Shown piece by piece: positions 34,699-46,869 of a DNA stretch of 64,000 nucleotides (position 1 is its first letter; each line of letters opens with the position of its first letter). A model generated the notes under the pieces. That model saw only the letters and a program-made list of their open reading frames with translations. It was not told where the DNA came from and searched no databases. Where the stretch lies: NCBI GenBank assembly GCA_014904845.1, contig MU119202.1, positions 868,001-932,000 on the forward strand, in the 5' to 3' direction. The translations under genes and the position numbers were made by a program. The DNA comes from Acephala macrosclerotiorum (lineage: Eukaryota; Ascomycota; Leotiomycetes; Helotiales; Mollisiaceae).

Positions 34699-37600
34699 AT
34701 GTCTGAGAAAGAAACGTACGAACCCTCCCCCAAAGCCCTCGAGGAAACACCAATCGACACCACCACTACCACTACCACCGCACCAACCACAATCCGCTCC
34801 TCAATCGAAACCGCCGCCTCCGCCAGCGAATCAATCCGCGAAAATGCGCGCCGCGAAAACCCCAATGGCTTCAGCACCCTCGAAGGCGTCAACATCAAAG
34901 CCGCCGAAGCAGAATTCGCGACTTTGCAGAGAGAATTGAGTGGAATAAGTCAGGCGAGTAAGAGGTTGTCTAGGACTCAGAGTAGGAAAGCGGGTGTGGC
35001 GAGCGAGAAGGATGTTGAGAAGAGTGCTTCGGAGGGGTCGACGACTGAGGAGGAGGCGTTTGATTTGGAGCATGTTTTGAGGGGGAATCATACAGTACGA
35101 GATTCTCTTATCACCCATTGTCGCATATTTTTAGGAGGATTGTGGCAGGAATTGTAGTTGTGGAGTTGCGAGCGGGTTTCTGACATTGTGGTTCTTTGAG
35201 TTACTCAGCTTCCGACGAACATTATACTAAAATTGATGTTATGCTTGATTTAATACATCCATCACTAACAATTTCTAGGCGGAACAAGAATCCGGCATTC
35301 GATCAAAACATATCGGAGTAGTATGGGAAAATCTAACCGTCTCCGGCACAGGAGGAGTAACCAACTTCGTCAAGACCTTCCCCGACGCATTCATCAGCTT
35401 CTTCAATGTCATCGAGACTGGTATGCACCTTTTCGGTGTAGGGAAGAAGGGTCGCGAAGTTAATATCTTGAAGGACTTCAAAGGAGTAGTTCATCCTGGT
35501 GAAATGGTACTTGTACTTGGAAGACCGGGATCGGGATGTACGACTTTCTTGAAGGTTATTGCGAATCAGCGATTTGGGTATACGGGGGTGAATGGAGAGG
35601 TTCTGTATGGACCATTTGATGCGAATACGTTTGCAAAGCAGTATCGTGGAGAGGCGGTGTATAACCAGGAAGATGATGTTCACCATCCCACTCTTACGGT
35701 TGGTCAGACTTTGGGCTTTGCTTTGGATACAAAGACGCCTGGAAAGGTAAGCTTATTTCCATCTTAATTTTCTGTATTTTTGTTATGGAACTCCAAATTT
35801 AGGAGGGGTCGGCTCTTGGGGTAGCTCCTAGCTTAGGAGCTTTCTCCACCCCCCCCGGAAGACAAATGTCTTTTTACTGTGCTAACAAGGCGAAATAGCG
35901 GCCTCATGGCATGTCGAAAGCAGATTTCAAAGACAAGGTTATTACGACTCTTCTCAAAATGTTCAACATTGAGCATACTCGGAATACCATTGTCGGAAAC
36001 CCGTTCGTCAGAGGTGTTTCAGGAGGTGAACGAAAGCGAGTTTCGATTGCTGAGATGATGGTTACATCTGGCACAGTATGTGCATGGGACAACTCAACGC
36101 GCGGCTTAGATGCTTCGACGGCCTCGGACTACGCCAAATCCCTCAGGATCATGACAAACATTTACAAGACCACCACCTTCGTCTCATTGTACCAGGCTTC
36201 GGAGAACATCTACAAGCAATTCGACAAGGTTCTTGTCATCGATGCGGGACGACAAGTCTACTTTGGACCAGCAAAGGAAGCAAGAGGCTATTTTGAAGGT
36301 CTTGGTTTCAAGGAAAAGCCACGTCAAACTTCGCCCGATTTCTTGACCGGTTGCACAGATGAATTCGAGCGAGAGTATGCGGATGGCAGGTCAGCTGAAA
36401 ATGCGCCTCACAGTCCCGACACCCTCGCCCAGGCTTTCAACCAATCCAAATTCGCAACACTGCTCAATGACGAGATGACCAGTTACCGAAAGACAATTGC
36501 CGAAGACAAGCAGAGATACGATGATTTCGTTACTGCTGTTCATGACAGCAAGCGCAAAGGAGCCTCGAAATCCGTCTATTCCGTTCCATACTATCTACAA
36601 ATCTGGGCTCTGATGCAAAGACAATTCCTGATTAAATGGCAAGACAAGTTCTCGCTAGTTGTTTCTTGGATCACGAGTATCACTATCGCTATTGTTCTCG
36701 GTACAGTCTGGCTCAACCTGCCAAAGACTTCAGCTGGAGCCTTTACGAGAGGTGGTCTTCTCTTCATCTCCTTGCTCTTCAATGCCTTCCAAGCATTTTC
36801 GGAATTGGCTAGTACGATGATCGGTCGTCCGATTGTCAACAAGCACAAAGCATATACGTTCCATCGACCTTCCGCTCTGTGGATCGCCCAGATCATTGTG
36901 GACACTGCCTTCTCTGCTATTCAGATCTTCGTTTTCTCGGTCATCGTCTACTTCATGTGCGGTCTCGTCCGAGATGCTGGAGCATTTTTTACCTTCTATC
37001 TGATCATTGTCAGTGGTTATCTGGCCATGACTTTGTTCTTCAGAACTGTTGGTTGTCTATGCCCAGACTTCGACTATGCCATCAAATTCGCCGCCACGAT
37101 CATCACATTGTTCGTCATCACTTCAGGATATATCATTCAATATCAGTCCGAGAAAGTCTGGCTTCGATGGATTTACTGGATTAATGCACTAGGACTTGGT
37201 TTCTCGGCTCTCATGGAGAATGAATTCAGCAGGCTTACATTGACTTGCACCGACGAGTCTTTAGTTCCTTCTGGCCCAGGATATACTAGTATCGCTAATC
37301 AAGTCTGTACCCTTGCAGGAAGTGTTGCTGGTACTGATCAAGTCTCTGGATCTGCCTATATCACGCAGGGATTCTCATACAAGCCTGACGAATTGTGGCG
37401 CAATTTCGGAATCATTGTGGCTTTGATTGTCGTCTACTTAATCACCAATTCGACGCTTGGGGAATGGCTTACCTTCGGTGCAGGTGGAAACACTGCAAAG
37501 GTCTTCCAGAAGCCCAATAAGGAGAGAAATGAGCTCAATGCCGCTCTTGTTCAGAAGCGTGACCAACGCAGATCCACAAAGGGCGAAGCTGCAGGATCCG

Positions 37601-39623
37601 AGATCAGCATCAACTCCAAGGCTGTTCTGACCTGGGAGGGCTTGAATTACGATGTTCCAACGCCATCTGGAGAATTGCGTCTACTAAACAATATCTACGG
37701 CTACGTTCGACCGGGTGAGCTGACTGCTCTCATGGGGGCTTCTGGTGCTGGAAAAACGACCCTTCTCGATGTCTTGGCTGCCAGAAAGAATATTGGTGTC
37801 ATCTCCGGAGATGTACTTGTTGATGGTATTGCTCCTGGAACTGCATTCCAGCGTGGAACAAGTTATGCCGAACAGCTGGATGTACACGAACCTACTCAGA
37901 CCGTACGCGAAGCTCTCCGGTTCTCTGCCGACCTTCGCCAGCCTTTCGACGTTCCTCAGGCTGAGAAATATGCATACGTTGAAGAAGTTCTCAGTCTTCT
38001 GGAAATGGAGGACATGGCGGACGCGATTATTGGGGACCCCGAATCTGGTCTGGCCGTCGAACAGCGCAAGCGGGTTACCATCGGTGTCGAACTTGCTGCA
38101 AAGCCAGAGCTACTCCTCTTCCTGGACGAACCTACTTCTGGTCTCGACTCACAATCTGCTTTCAATATAGTCCGTTTCTTGAAGAAGCTCGCAAGCGCTG
38201 GTCAAGCTATTCTGTGTACCATCCATCAACCCAATGCTGCTCTTTTTGAGAACTTCGATCGTCTTTTATTACTACAACGCGGTGGGCAGACCGTCTATTT
38301 CGGTGATATTGGCAAGGATGCTTGTGTTCTGCTCGACTATTTCCGAAGACATGGAGCTGACTGTCCTCCTGACGCCAACCCTGCCGAGTGAGTATAAAAT
38401 CTGCTATTCAAATACCAAGTACTGACTCTTTATTTAGATTCATGCTCGATGCTATAGGAGCTGGCCAAGCCCCAAGAGTCGGGAATCGTGACTGGGCCGA
38501 CATTTTTGCCGATTCTCCTGAACTTGCCAACATCAAGGACCGTATCTCCCAGTTGAAGACCGAACGTCTCGCCGCTGTCGGCAGCAACTTCAAGACCGAT
38601 GAGCGCGAATTCGCAACACCTCTTAGCCATCAGCTCAAGATTGTTCAGAAGCGCACGAACCTTGCTTTCTGGCGCTCTCCCAACTACGGCTTCACTCGTC
38701 TCTTCAACCATGTCATCATCGCTCTCCTTACTGGCCTTGCATACCTGAATCTGAACGACTCTCGACAATCGCTCCAATACCGCGTCTTTGTCATCTTCCA
38801 AGTCACTGTCCTCCCAGCCCTCATTCTCGCACAAGTCGAGCCCAAATACGCCCTGTCCCGAATGATCTACTACCGCGAAGCCTCCTCAAAAATGTACGGA
38901 CAATTCGCATTCGCTTCCTCTCTTGTCGTAGCGGAGATGCCATACTCCATTCTCTGCGCTGTTGGATTCTTCCTTCCCCTTTACTACATGCCCGGATTTC
39001 AACACGCCACTTCCCGAGCCGGATACCAATTCTTCATGGTCCTCGTCACCGAACTGTTCTCAGTGACTCTCGGCCAAATGGTAGCGGCTATCACACCCAG
39101 TCCCTTTATCTCCGCCCTTTTGAATCCATTCATCATCATCACATTCGCCCTCTTCTGCGGTGTCACCATTCCCAAACCTCAAATTCCCAAATTCTGGCGC
39201 GCATGGCTCTACCAACTCGACCCCTTTACTCGCCTCATTGGCGGTATGGTCGTCACCGAACTCCACGGCCGAGAGGTAACCTGCTCGTCCAACGAATTAC
39301 AACATTTCTCCGCCCCTTCAGGACAAACTTGTGGAGAGTACATGGGACCTTTCTTTGAGAGAGGCGGTCTGGGATATATTGTGAATAATGCGACGAGTGC
39401 GTGTGAGTATTGTGCTTATAAGGTTGGAGATCAGTTTTATGAGGCGCTGGGGTTGGATTTTTCGAATCGATGGAGGGATTTAGGGATTTTGATTGCGTTT
39501 ATTGGGAGTAATTTAGTGTTTTTGTTTTTGGGTGTAAGTTCTTCCCTCCCTTCCCCATCTTTAATATGGATGCAATGCTGATGTGATGATTAGTCGAGAT
39601 ACCTTAATTTCAATCGCAGATAG
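34699..39623 (+). CDS. PDR-type ABC transporter (ABCG full size)
   Basis: Plasma-membrane drug/toxin efflux pump. Five exons (34699-35094, 35279-35746, 35899-38387, 38438-39533, 39594-39623) give 1492 residues, normal for the family, ending with a 9-residue micro-exon product (SRYLNFNRR). Order is NBD1-TMD1-NBD2-TMD2. NBD1 Walker A is GRPGSGCTT, with Cys for Lys, and its Walker B region reads CAWDNSTRGLDAS; both are usual fungal PDR degeneracies. NBD1 has VSGGERKR. NBD2 has canonical GASGAGKTT and LFLDEPTSGLDS, with a divergent VEQRKR signature. Each TMD shows six hydrophobic segments, and TMD2 is followed by a Cys-rich outer loop. It probably exports azoles, phytoalexins or other hydrophobic toxicants; specificity is inferred from the family. 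Confidence 0.94.
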
Positions 39624-40044
39624 ATGGCGTACAGCTAATACTTAGTGGTATTGTGTTTGTGTCGGTACAGTCTCTGTCGTAAAAGTTTTCGTTTGTTTAT
39701 ATAAGTTATAAGTACTATATCCTATTGTCGATAGCGAAGCATTTACGAGCGTAAAAGTAGATGGATTCGGTGTATATATAGACTCGTGCATTGAAAATAG
39801 AGATAACCAGTCTCTTTTGTTTGATTCAAGTTGTCAGTAAGCGGATGCAGGTGAAACTCCAGTAAGCCTGTGAATATCCAGATATAGAGTGTCATTTTTC
39901 GCCGCAGCTTCATCGGAACTCTATTCAACATCACTCGCTCGGCATTCTCACCAAAGAGCTTACCTGATAGCATCGCAATCAATCCAGATGGGAGTCTCAC
40001 CTCAGCCCCCGGCTCGCCAGTCATCGGAATCATCGGGGCTGAGA
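39624..40044. other. Convergent intergenic region
   Basis: 3' ends of the transporter and of the minus-strand hypothetical. No gene seen. Confidence 0.4.
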
Positions 40045-40836
40045 TCATGCCCTCGTCGTACCATTCTCTGCCTCTGATTTCTGCTTGTACTTAAGAGAGA
40101 AGTCTCTTGCCAGCTTCTCCTGAGCTTGGGGGTCTTTGTCCCAATCACCTGCACCTATCGGAATGGGTTTACACTCATCAAACAAGCGATCTAATTCTCT
40201 CGTCCCGTGCCTATCCCAACTTTGGAAAGAACTTGAAAGCTGATGATAGAGAGCTTTTCCCCTTTCAATAAGCTGTTCGTAATTAGGCTTAGCCTTATCA
40301 ACCAGCGCTCCAGTCAAAACATCTACGATGTCCCTCCTCAAACTCTTCTCAACCTCCAAGAATTCAGGAAGAAAATGATCTGTTTGTTTCATTCGGAAGA
40401 TGTGTCAAGTTTTGTGTGATGATGCTGCCAACCTCGAAGAGCATTATCAATGCCCAAAAATTCTGCATAAAGTCGTCCGCCTTCTTCGGATTTATGACAC
40501 GTCTCGAGGAACTCAGTGATCTTTTCTTCGCCTTCTTCGTCAAACTTAGGAGCATGTGGTGTGGCAAACGACATCAAGACGTCAAGTAGTTCACGAGCGG
40601 GTCCCTGAATGCGCCCTTTGCTGAACAGTCCGAACCATCCATTTCTTTTTTCGAGGTCCTTGGTGATGTCTATGCCTTGGAAGACGGACTTTTGGAAGCC
40701 AGCTATCTTGTTGTGGTCGAGGTTGGGTGAAGAAGGCGGTGAGAAGAAGATTTCCCCTCGCCAGCCTGCCGAGACCGTCCCGAAGCCAGAAGCCGTTATT
40801 TGATGGGATTTGCAATGCTCATTTGGCTGCGTTGAT
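40045..40836 (-). CDS. Unrecognised protein, 5' end unresolved
   Basis: Two exons can be read: about 40836-40433 and 40379-40045, joined through a 53-nt intron (GTTGGC...CAG). Together they encode a hydrophilic, charged helical protein containing GFQKSVFQGIDITKDLEK, FDEEGEEKITEFLETCHK and LPEFLEVEKSLRRDIVDVLTG. No domain recognised. The upstream exon is open from a TGA near 40838 and I cannot place a start: the only early in-frame ATG is internal (MSFATPHAP, 40575). It may begin in an unseen exon or be 5'-truncated; an AT-rich palindromic block lies 250 bp further upstream. Confidence 0.5.
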
Positions 40837-41780
40837 CATGTCTCGGAATTTATATGGTTCGACTTGTAGCCACTTGCCACCTGGTGCATCCTTCAGCCTC
40901 AGCAGCCTCAGCCACGTCTCGCTGCATGCATGTCTCGCATATGAGAGATGTCCGCTCGTTTGGATCAACAGCAACTAGGCTCGTTCACGATTTAAACTGT
41001 ACAAGTTTAGACAACCCAGCCAGCCATCGTCAAAATTTCAGTCACGCCATCTAGCAATGTAGGGGAGGACAGTGTGCTAAATGATTACATTACATTACAT
41101 TATCCCCTCTTAATCATAATGTAATCACAAGAAAATTCTGCTAATTATAATGCAGATTATAATGCAGTGTGATTATGTGATTTGTATGTAATAATGCATT
41201 ATAATCTGCCTTTCTTGAAAACATATAATTATAATGTAATGTAGTTAATATATTATCTACACTATTTTTTATCACGCTGGGGGAGGATGAATTTATCTCA
41301 CCATAATTATGAGAAGAAGATTTTATCAACACTCACGCGAAATCCGAGAGCCCCATTTCCTGGATTTCAGGACGCTTCAAAGAATCAACATAATAGAGTT
41401 ATAGTATGAGCTTGTAAGAGAAAAAAGAGTAATATCAAAGACGGAGTCTATCTCTGAAGCAAGCTCATAACATCACGTTCAACACTTCGCGACTATAGTA
41501 GGTCTCACATATATCACCTCCATGCGTCCAACAATATTGACTTCTTCGAAGCCGCAGCAATCATAGACTACGAATACATTACCTCGCTTGCACAAATCAC
41601 TGGCTCGGAAAAGGAAGATCGGTACAAAGACCTCGTCGCTAGCTTCCCTTCCATCAGTCTCCTTCCTTCCCAACCTTATAACTCCATGTTTCGGACCTTC
41701 CATGCCACCCCCGAAATTCCACACGACCCGCCCCGCAGCTCCCTCTCCTGTACCGCCGCCTCACCTAGATATGACCTGAG
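40837..41780. other. Intergenic region with AT-rich block
   Basis: No clear gene. It contains the AT-rich palindromic segment (41070-41260). Open frames between 41540 and 41780 might be exons of the DUF6594 remnant but cannot be joined to it with confidence. Confidence 0.4.
41070..41260. repeat. AT-rich segment with internal inverted repeats (possible MITE)
   Basis: About 190 bp, very AT-rich. GCAGATTATAATGCA (41152-41166) recurs inverted as TGCATTATAATCTGC (41195-41209). Motifs ATTATAATGTAAT and ATTACATTACATTA recur in both orientations around it. The outer ends are imprecise, so class is uncertain. Confidence 0.55.
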
Positions 41781-42080
41781 ATCGAACGCCATTTGAGAAA
41801 ATTCCTCAACCACGACGCTCCCGAAGAGATTTCTCCATTCGTCGACAAGCTAGCAAGGCTACTCATTTCCTTCGGAGCAGGAGCAGCATTGGTCGTACCA
41901 GTCATAGTCATGAGTCTGAACGAGAGCGTGACGAAAAGCTTGATCACGACAAGCGTTGCCGTGCTGTGTTTCGCGGTCTGGTTGGCGTTCGGAGTGAGGG
42001 CGAGTAATGCGGAGACGTTAGTTGCTACGGCTACTTATGCGGCTGTTTTGGTAGTGTTTATTGGGACGAGTGGGCCTTAG
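41781..42080 (+). CDS. DUF6594-type membrane protein, C-terminal fragment
   Basis: The frame encodes EIERHLRKFL, then two or three hydrophobic segments (FGAGAALVVPVIVM; SVAVLCFAVWLAFGV; TLVATATYAAVLVVFIG). This is the typical C-terminal membrane end of fungal DUF6594 proteins, including the ATYAAVLVVF signature before the stop. No in-frame ATG precedes it: a TGA sits at about 41774-41776. It is therefore either the last exon of a gene whose upstream exons I cannot join, or a truncated copy. The N-terminal DUF6594 part was not recognised nearby. Confidence 0.5.
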   Translation: MERHLRKFLNHDAPEEISPFVDKLARLLISFGAGAALVVPVIVMSLNESVTKSLITTSVAVLCFAVWLAFGVRASNAETLVATATYAAVLVVFIGTSGP

Positions 42081-42704
42081 GTGGCCGAGGGCTGGAGTTG
42101 GATGTAAGGAGGAGTGGAAAAGGTGGGGAATGGACCGCTGGACTGGGGAGAATTGGGTTCGGCAGTGACGCTGGAAATCGCAGATTGACGCTAGTTTAAA
42201 AGGTGCTTTTTCCCATTTGAAGTAAAATGACACGCAAGACACTGAAACTCAGCGAAAAATGATCTAGCGTTCTTTGGCTTGTATTGAAGTGATCCTATCC
42301 ACCTACTGAGATATCGCATCGGCTACGATATTAAGTGAAGGTTGTGCTACTATCCTTGTGGAGATAACCTGCCTCTCTGATCAACTGCCGGAATCTATCC
42401 GCTTCCAAGAAGCAGGGTTTTGGGAGGATAAAATCTGATCGGCGATTTGGGACTCTTTTTGGCGTGGAGAATGAGGACTGGAATAGGGTTCTTCACTCTG
42501 TCCGGCACCGAGACCGCGGCCTTTGTACTCCATTTCTCGAAGAAAGAACGGCCAAGAACCTCCCCAGCGAGGCTGGGATTATGATAACGCTGTTAAGCTA
42601 TTAGATCATGACCGATTGCCGGATCCTAGCGATGCCTACCTGAGACATGAGCAACATGCCAAACTCTAACAATGTTGTTGTTCGAGAACATTCGTCCAGC
42701 AATT
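42081..42704. other. Convergent intergenic region, no gene seen
   Basis: 3' sides of the DUF6594 fragment and the BTB gene. Small frames only. Confidence 0.4.
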
Positions 42705-43541
42705 CTACTTGGGCAATTGGCCAGTCTTGACTTTATACTCGGGGACATTTAAGTGACAGACCTCCTTGTCTGTGTGAGTATGGAAGAAACATTTGCCGAA
42801 GACCTTCTCATCGTCTCGAACACGTGGATCCAGGTCCTGGTCTTTAGCGAATTTTGCGGCATACCTACATGCAGTAGTCGCATAGTCAATCGCAATGTCT
42901 TGCATTTCCGTGAACAGAGGGATCTTCTTCTCACACCATGATTCGTTATCATGTGCTCTGACAGAGTTTCGTACCAGATTCAGCATCGAGTAGAGACGGA
43001 ATTTGCTGTTTTCATGCGTTGTGCGATAGATGGCCAGAATTCGAGCACTGCTTAGCACGCGATTGTATTTAAGATGAATGTCCTGTATGTTATCCATGAC
43101 TCTATTGGCCAAATCGTTAATGCAGAGCTTCTCTGCAAAGGTGAATAACGGATAGAGGTGATCTTTTGTGTAGCCTTGGCTGCCTTTGAAATCCGGTGTA
43201 TATTCGTCGGTTGGGAAGGGTGGTAGGCGATCTTGGTAAATATAGTTGACGAGGTTGGTGAACTCGGAAGGTGTATCTTCAGGAAGGTGCATCTCATTTG
43301 TGGATCCTTCCTGGAAACCACTGTTGAAGGCGGCGTTGAAGTATTCGGACCTATCACACAAAGGCTTCTTGTGAATCGTGAAGGCCTTCCTCCGTGGGCC
43401 GACGTAAATTGTGACAATCTCGCTGCCCAGTGTTCTGTGGTTCGATTTAGATTTGATTGCCTGAAGCGCATAAGGAGAAGGCTAAGAAACTTACTCAGGA
43501 CTGAGCACGGGAGGCTTATTAGCAGGCGATGCGGATGTCAT
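42705..43541 (-). CDS. BTB/POZ domain protein
   Basis: Two exons (43541-43495 and 43434-42705; 258 residues). A short N-terminus rich in Ser/Pro leads into a BTB fold: GSEIVTIYVG, FTIHKKPLCDRSEYFNAAF, the EGSTNEMHLPEDTPSEFTNLVNYIYQ core, then a helical BACK-like region (LFTFAEKLCINDLANRVMDNI). BTB proteins of this kind are abundant in filamentous fungi and often act as adaptors for cullin-3 or in protein-protein contacts; no specific role can be given. Donor GTAAGT and acceptor CACAG are canonical and keep the frame. Confidence 0.88.
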
Positions 43542-44541
43542 TGTGCCTTGAACCCTGTTCGTTTACGCTGATGTTGGACAATTGGACGAGTTTGGAGGGT
43601 AATAGAGAGGCGTAAATTCTGAATGAAGATTCCTCAGAAATGGTGTTTGTATAATCCTGCAGTGCCACGAATTCAAAGGAAGTCGCGTTTGCCGAGACGC
43701 TAAGCTCTTTGCAGCTAGACCAGCCTATCACGTGTCTATCTGAACCTTCTTCCTGACCAGTTTAGGAATGCACGCACAGAATCATTCTGTGAATACTCAA
43801 CCGTTTACTTTCAACTGCCAGGAACTTTAAAACACAGAACAATATTTGTCTTCTACCGAACATCGTTGAAATCTACAAGAAGTGCCATTAGGCTTAACGA
43901 ATCTCCTGAAATTTAGCGAGCAGCCCTCTGCTCATCTAACTTCAAATCCTCAAACCCGGGTGCCTCAGTATTAATCAAAACCTCACAATGTGGGGAGTTT
44001 TCCATCTACAATTCATCTTTTCGCTTTTTAAGGCAGGCTTTGATGTCTTGATATGTTTCTGTCATAAGATACTGCTGGCCTTCGCAGCGGTGACCGAAAG
44101 CGAGGAGAATGTCATGAAACTTCCAACAGGAAGAGAATTTTGGGACAGCATGTATGCGAGATAACGATGTAACGGTTGGAGAATGTCCCCTGGTGCATCC
44201 ATTAATGATTCCATAGGATAAAAGATCGAAGAAGCGGACAAAGAAGGACCCGAAGTACTCAGGAAGACGGTGGAAGGATGGAGCACTTGGTGAGTTCCAT
44301 ATAAAGTAGAAGACAGTCATACTGAGAATGATTGAGAATCAATAACGAAGAGTGTGCGAAAGATTCGTATATGTGTCAAAAAAAACTCAAATGCTGGTGC
44401 TTCATGCTCTCAATAACGCCGTCCCATAACTCCACCATGCATGAACTGCGCCGGCCTCCATGTATATGGCTTCGGCTTCTATCCCCAACTCCAAAAGATC
44501 TAGGTATAAACATTACCTTCCCATATGTATCCGTCTAACTC
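43542..44541. other. Region with possible orphan exon
   Basis: A minus-strand open stretch 44005-43913 encodes a 30-residue acidic tail (contains LINTEAPGFEDLKLDEQ) directly after a TTGTAG acceptor-like site. It looks like a terminal exon, but the upstream frames (44320-44006) show no recognised domain. No gene is called. Confidence 0.3.
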
Positions 44542-46869
44542 TCAAAAACTCAACAGCTTCTTCAAGTGAACCCCCCTCTCACAATCGCTCGGTATCGGTG
44601 GAAACTTCCCATTTCTCTTCTCAAACGCTCCCAGGATCGACTTCACAGTATCGTAATATGCCTCAGCTGTTCTTTGATAGCCTAGCTTGTTCCACTCTGT
44701 TTCCAATGCTGAGGCTTTGATCTCGTCCCAGATTATTTTCCAATTGCGAATAGCGGTTTTGAAAGGTGCGATAAGGTGTTGAATGTTGGTCCCTGGTAGC
44801 GAAGACATCGGATTCGAGAACGTGGAATACCAGACGTGCGTGTAGAGGACTATATCATGTCAGTGTCAGGCGAGATATAGGCTTGAGGGAAGAGAAAACA
44901 AACAGTGAATGAGCATCTGCATATCAAGAGCACTGAGTGCTCCTTGTCGCAGAACGCCAAGATCCTGCTCCGCCGATGCTGGTGAAGCGAAAAACCTCTG
45001 AAACGCATCCTTGATCTTCATGCTTCGTTTCGGCTGTACAGATTTCGCAACCATATCATCAAAATTTGCAGTCATGAAGAATTGATCGTCCGAAGGGAAC
45101 GCAAGATCGATCTCAGCCCATTGAATTCGTGGTGGGACGTTGTTGAATATGCCGAATGCATGATCAAGCATAACTGCCCACGTTGTCGTTCTATTTCCTT
45201 GTTAGCAGCCGATCAACAGAACCATGGTATTGTCTTACCGGATCAATGATTCTTTTCGTATCCATTTCTTGAACGAAACTTGGTCCTTGATCTCGTAGTC
45301 CGGCGAATGTTGCATTGTCAATACTTCTAGATGATGGAAAATCTTTCAAGGTTAGCACTACTTCGGTAATCCGGATGCTTCGACTTACGGCAACGACTCT
45401 TGGAAACCTCTGCTGACGGACTCTCGTTCTAGCAATAGGGTTTCCAGTCCAGTACTGCAGCACAACTGTGAGATAGGCGCCTTGCAGCTCTTCCAGCTGA
45501 TACTGCTGCCATTCTTGGGAAGCAGTCTCCCCTTGCTTAACATATATTCGACCCTGCAATTCATACTCATCATTCAAGCCTGGAATGGAGAATATGTACC
45601 ACTCTATGGTGTCCAAAAGCGACTTGACCTTCGCGACGTGTTCAGGCTCCTTGGAATACTGTCAAGAAAGTCAGCCTTCTCTTCACGTAAACCTGACATA
45701 ATAGACTCACCATAGCACCAAGACCCATCAATGCAAGAACCAGAGGGACTGCAGCGTTGCATGGATTAAACGTTGCTTCGTGGACCAAAGGCGCATGTTT
45801 ATGCCAATGCCGAAAGTACAATTTGATCCAAGCTGCGATATTGTCTGCGGTAATTGACTCAAGAGCCTCGAGAACCTCGGGGGGTGCGGAATGCGGTGGA
45901 TTCATAATATCTGATACAAACTTCAATTTCGATTTGATCTCGAAGGCCTTCTGCTCGAGCACTGCTCTGTCGAGAAATGACGCATCTGTCCCTGACCATA
46001 ATATCATGCTCTCCCCTGGCAACTGCCAATTGTTGGTTTGATGCTCAAAATTCGAGAACTCCAGTTGCTGAAGGAAGACGTCCAAGTTGTTCTCTTGTAT
46101 CATGTGCCCATATTCCTGGTATGCTGACGCACCATTCGCCACGTCTTCTATCTGTTCAAAGTGCCGTCCTGGAGGCACTATGCTTGCGAAGCCATTTGGT
46201 TTAGTATTCGGGGATAAAGTTGTCGACTTTGGAAACTCTTGTATAAAATCCGTCTCGCTCGGGCAGTTAAGCAGAAATCCTATCGAATTCCGGTCTGAGC
46301 CAGTATCTGGGGTCGAGGGGTTCGGGGTCTCTTCTGGACTCGATGCTGTCGCTGTAGTCGCAAACGTCAGCCTCCTTTCCACAGCGTCCAATTTGGGTCG
46401 ACTCACCTGGAGGCCGAGTCTTGACGCATTTCCTCCCAAATTCCGTGCATTTGCGACAGGGTACAGTGTTGTCGCACTTGACTTTCAGCCTCGAGCATTC
46501 GTCGCATGCATGCCGTTTTCTGCCTCTCTCCAGCGAACTTGGTATTGCTGACGTCCCCCTCTTCTCGCACCGACTGAAATGGTCTCTCAAAACATCGCTT
46601 CAGAAAATGTATGGTCAGCGGATGTTATCCCAACTGATATCGGAGGAGGTTCAAGATTTACCTGCGTTTGAAAGTCTTGGAACAGAATTTACAGCTGTAA
46701 GGCCTATCTCCGGAATCTGTTTGCCGATATCAGCAGCCGCATTGCAGCGCATAAAACCCGTATGCAGGAGCAGGAAGTACTCACGTTGCTGCTGGTGTCG
46801 CAACAGATGAGCTTTCCTCTGGAATCTCTTCCCACATTGATTGCATGTCGACAGGCTCTGAGCCTCCAT
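44542..46869 (-). CDS. Transcription factor with C2H2 fingers plus Zn2Cys6 cluster
   Basis: Nuclear regulator. Eight exons (46869-46785, 46707-46662, 46597-46407, 46351-45711, 45658-45389, 45342-45239, 45190-44904, 44849-44542) give 643 residues. Order: two C2H2 zinc fingers (CNQCGKRF...HLLRH; CKFCSKTF...DHFSRC), a canonical Zn2Cys6 cluster (C-x2-C-x6-C-x5-C-x2-C-x6-C in CDECSRLKVKC...), a Ser/Pro linker, then the fungal-specific middle homology region (HAPLVHEATFNP, ALMGLGAM, FKKWIRKESLIR, LAFPSDDQFF). This combined architecture is known in fungi. Target genes are unknown. The first finger is split by introns; the start at 46869 is the first ATG in frame. Confidence 0.9.

Noticed and set aside
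34831..35118. Minus-strand frames opposite the transporter N-terminus
   Set aside because: Antisense to a firmly supported coding exon.
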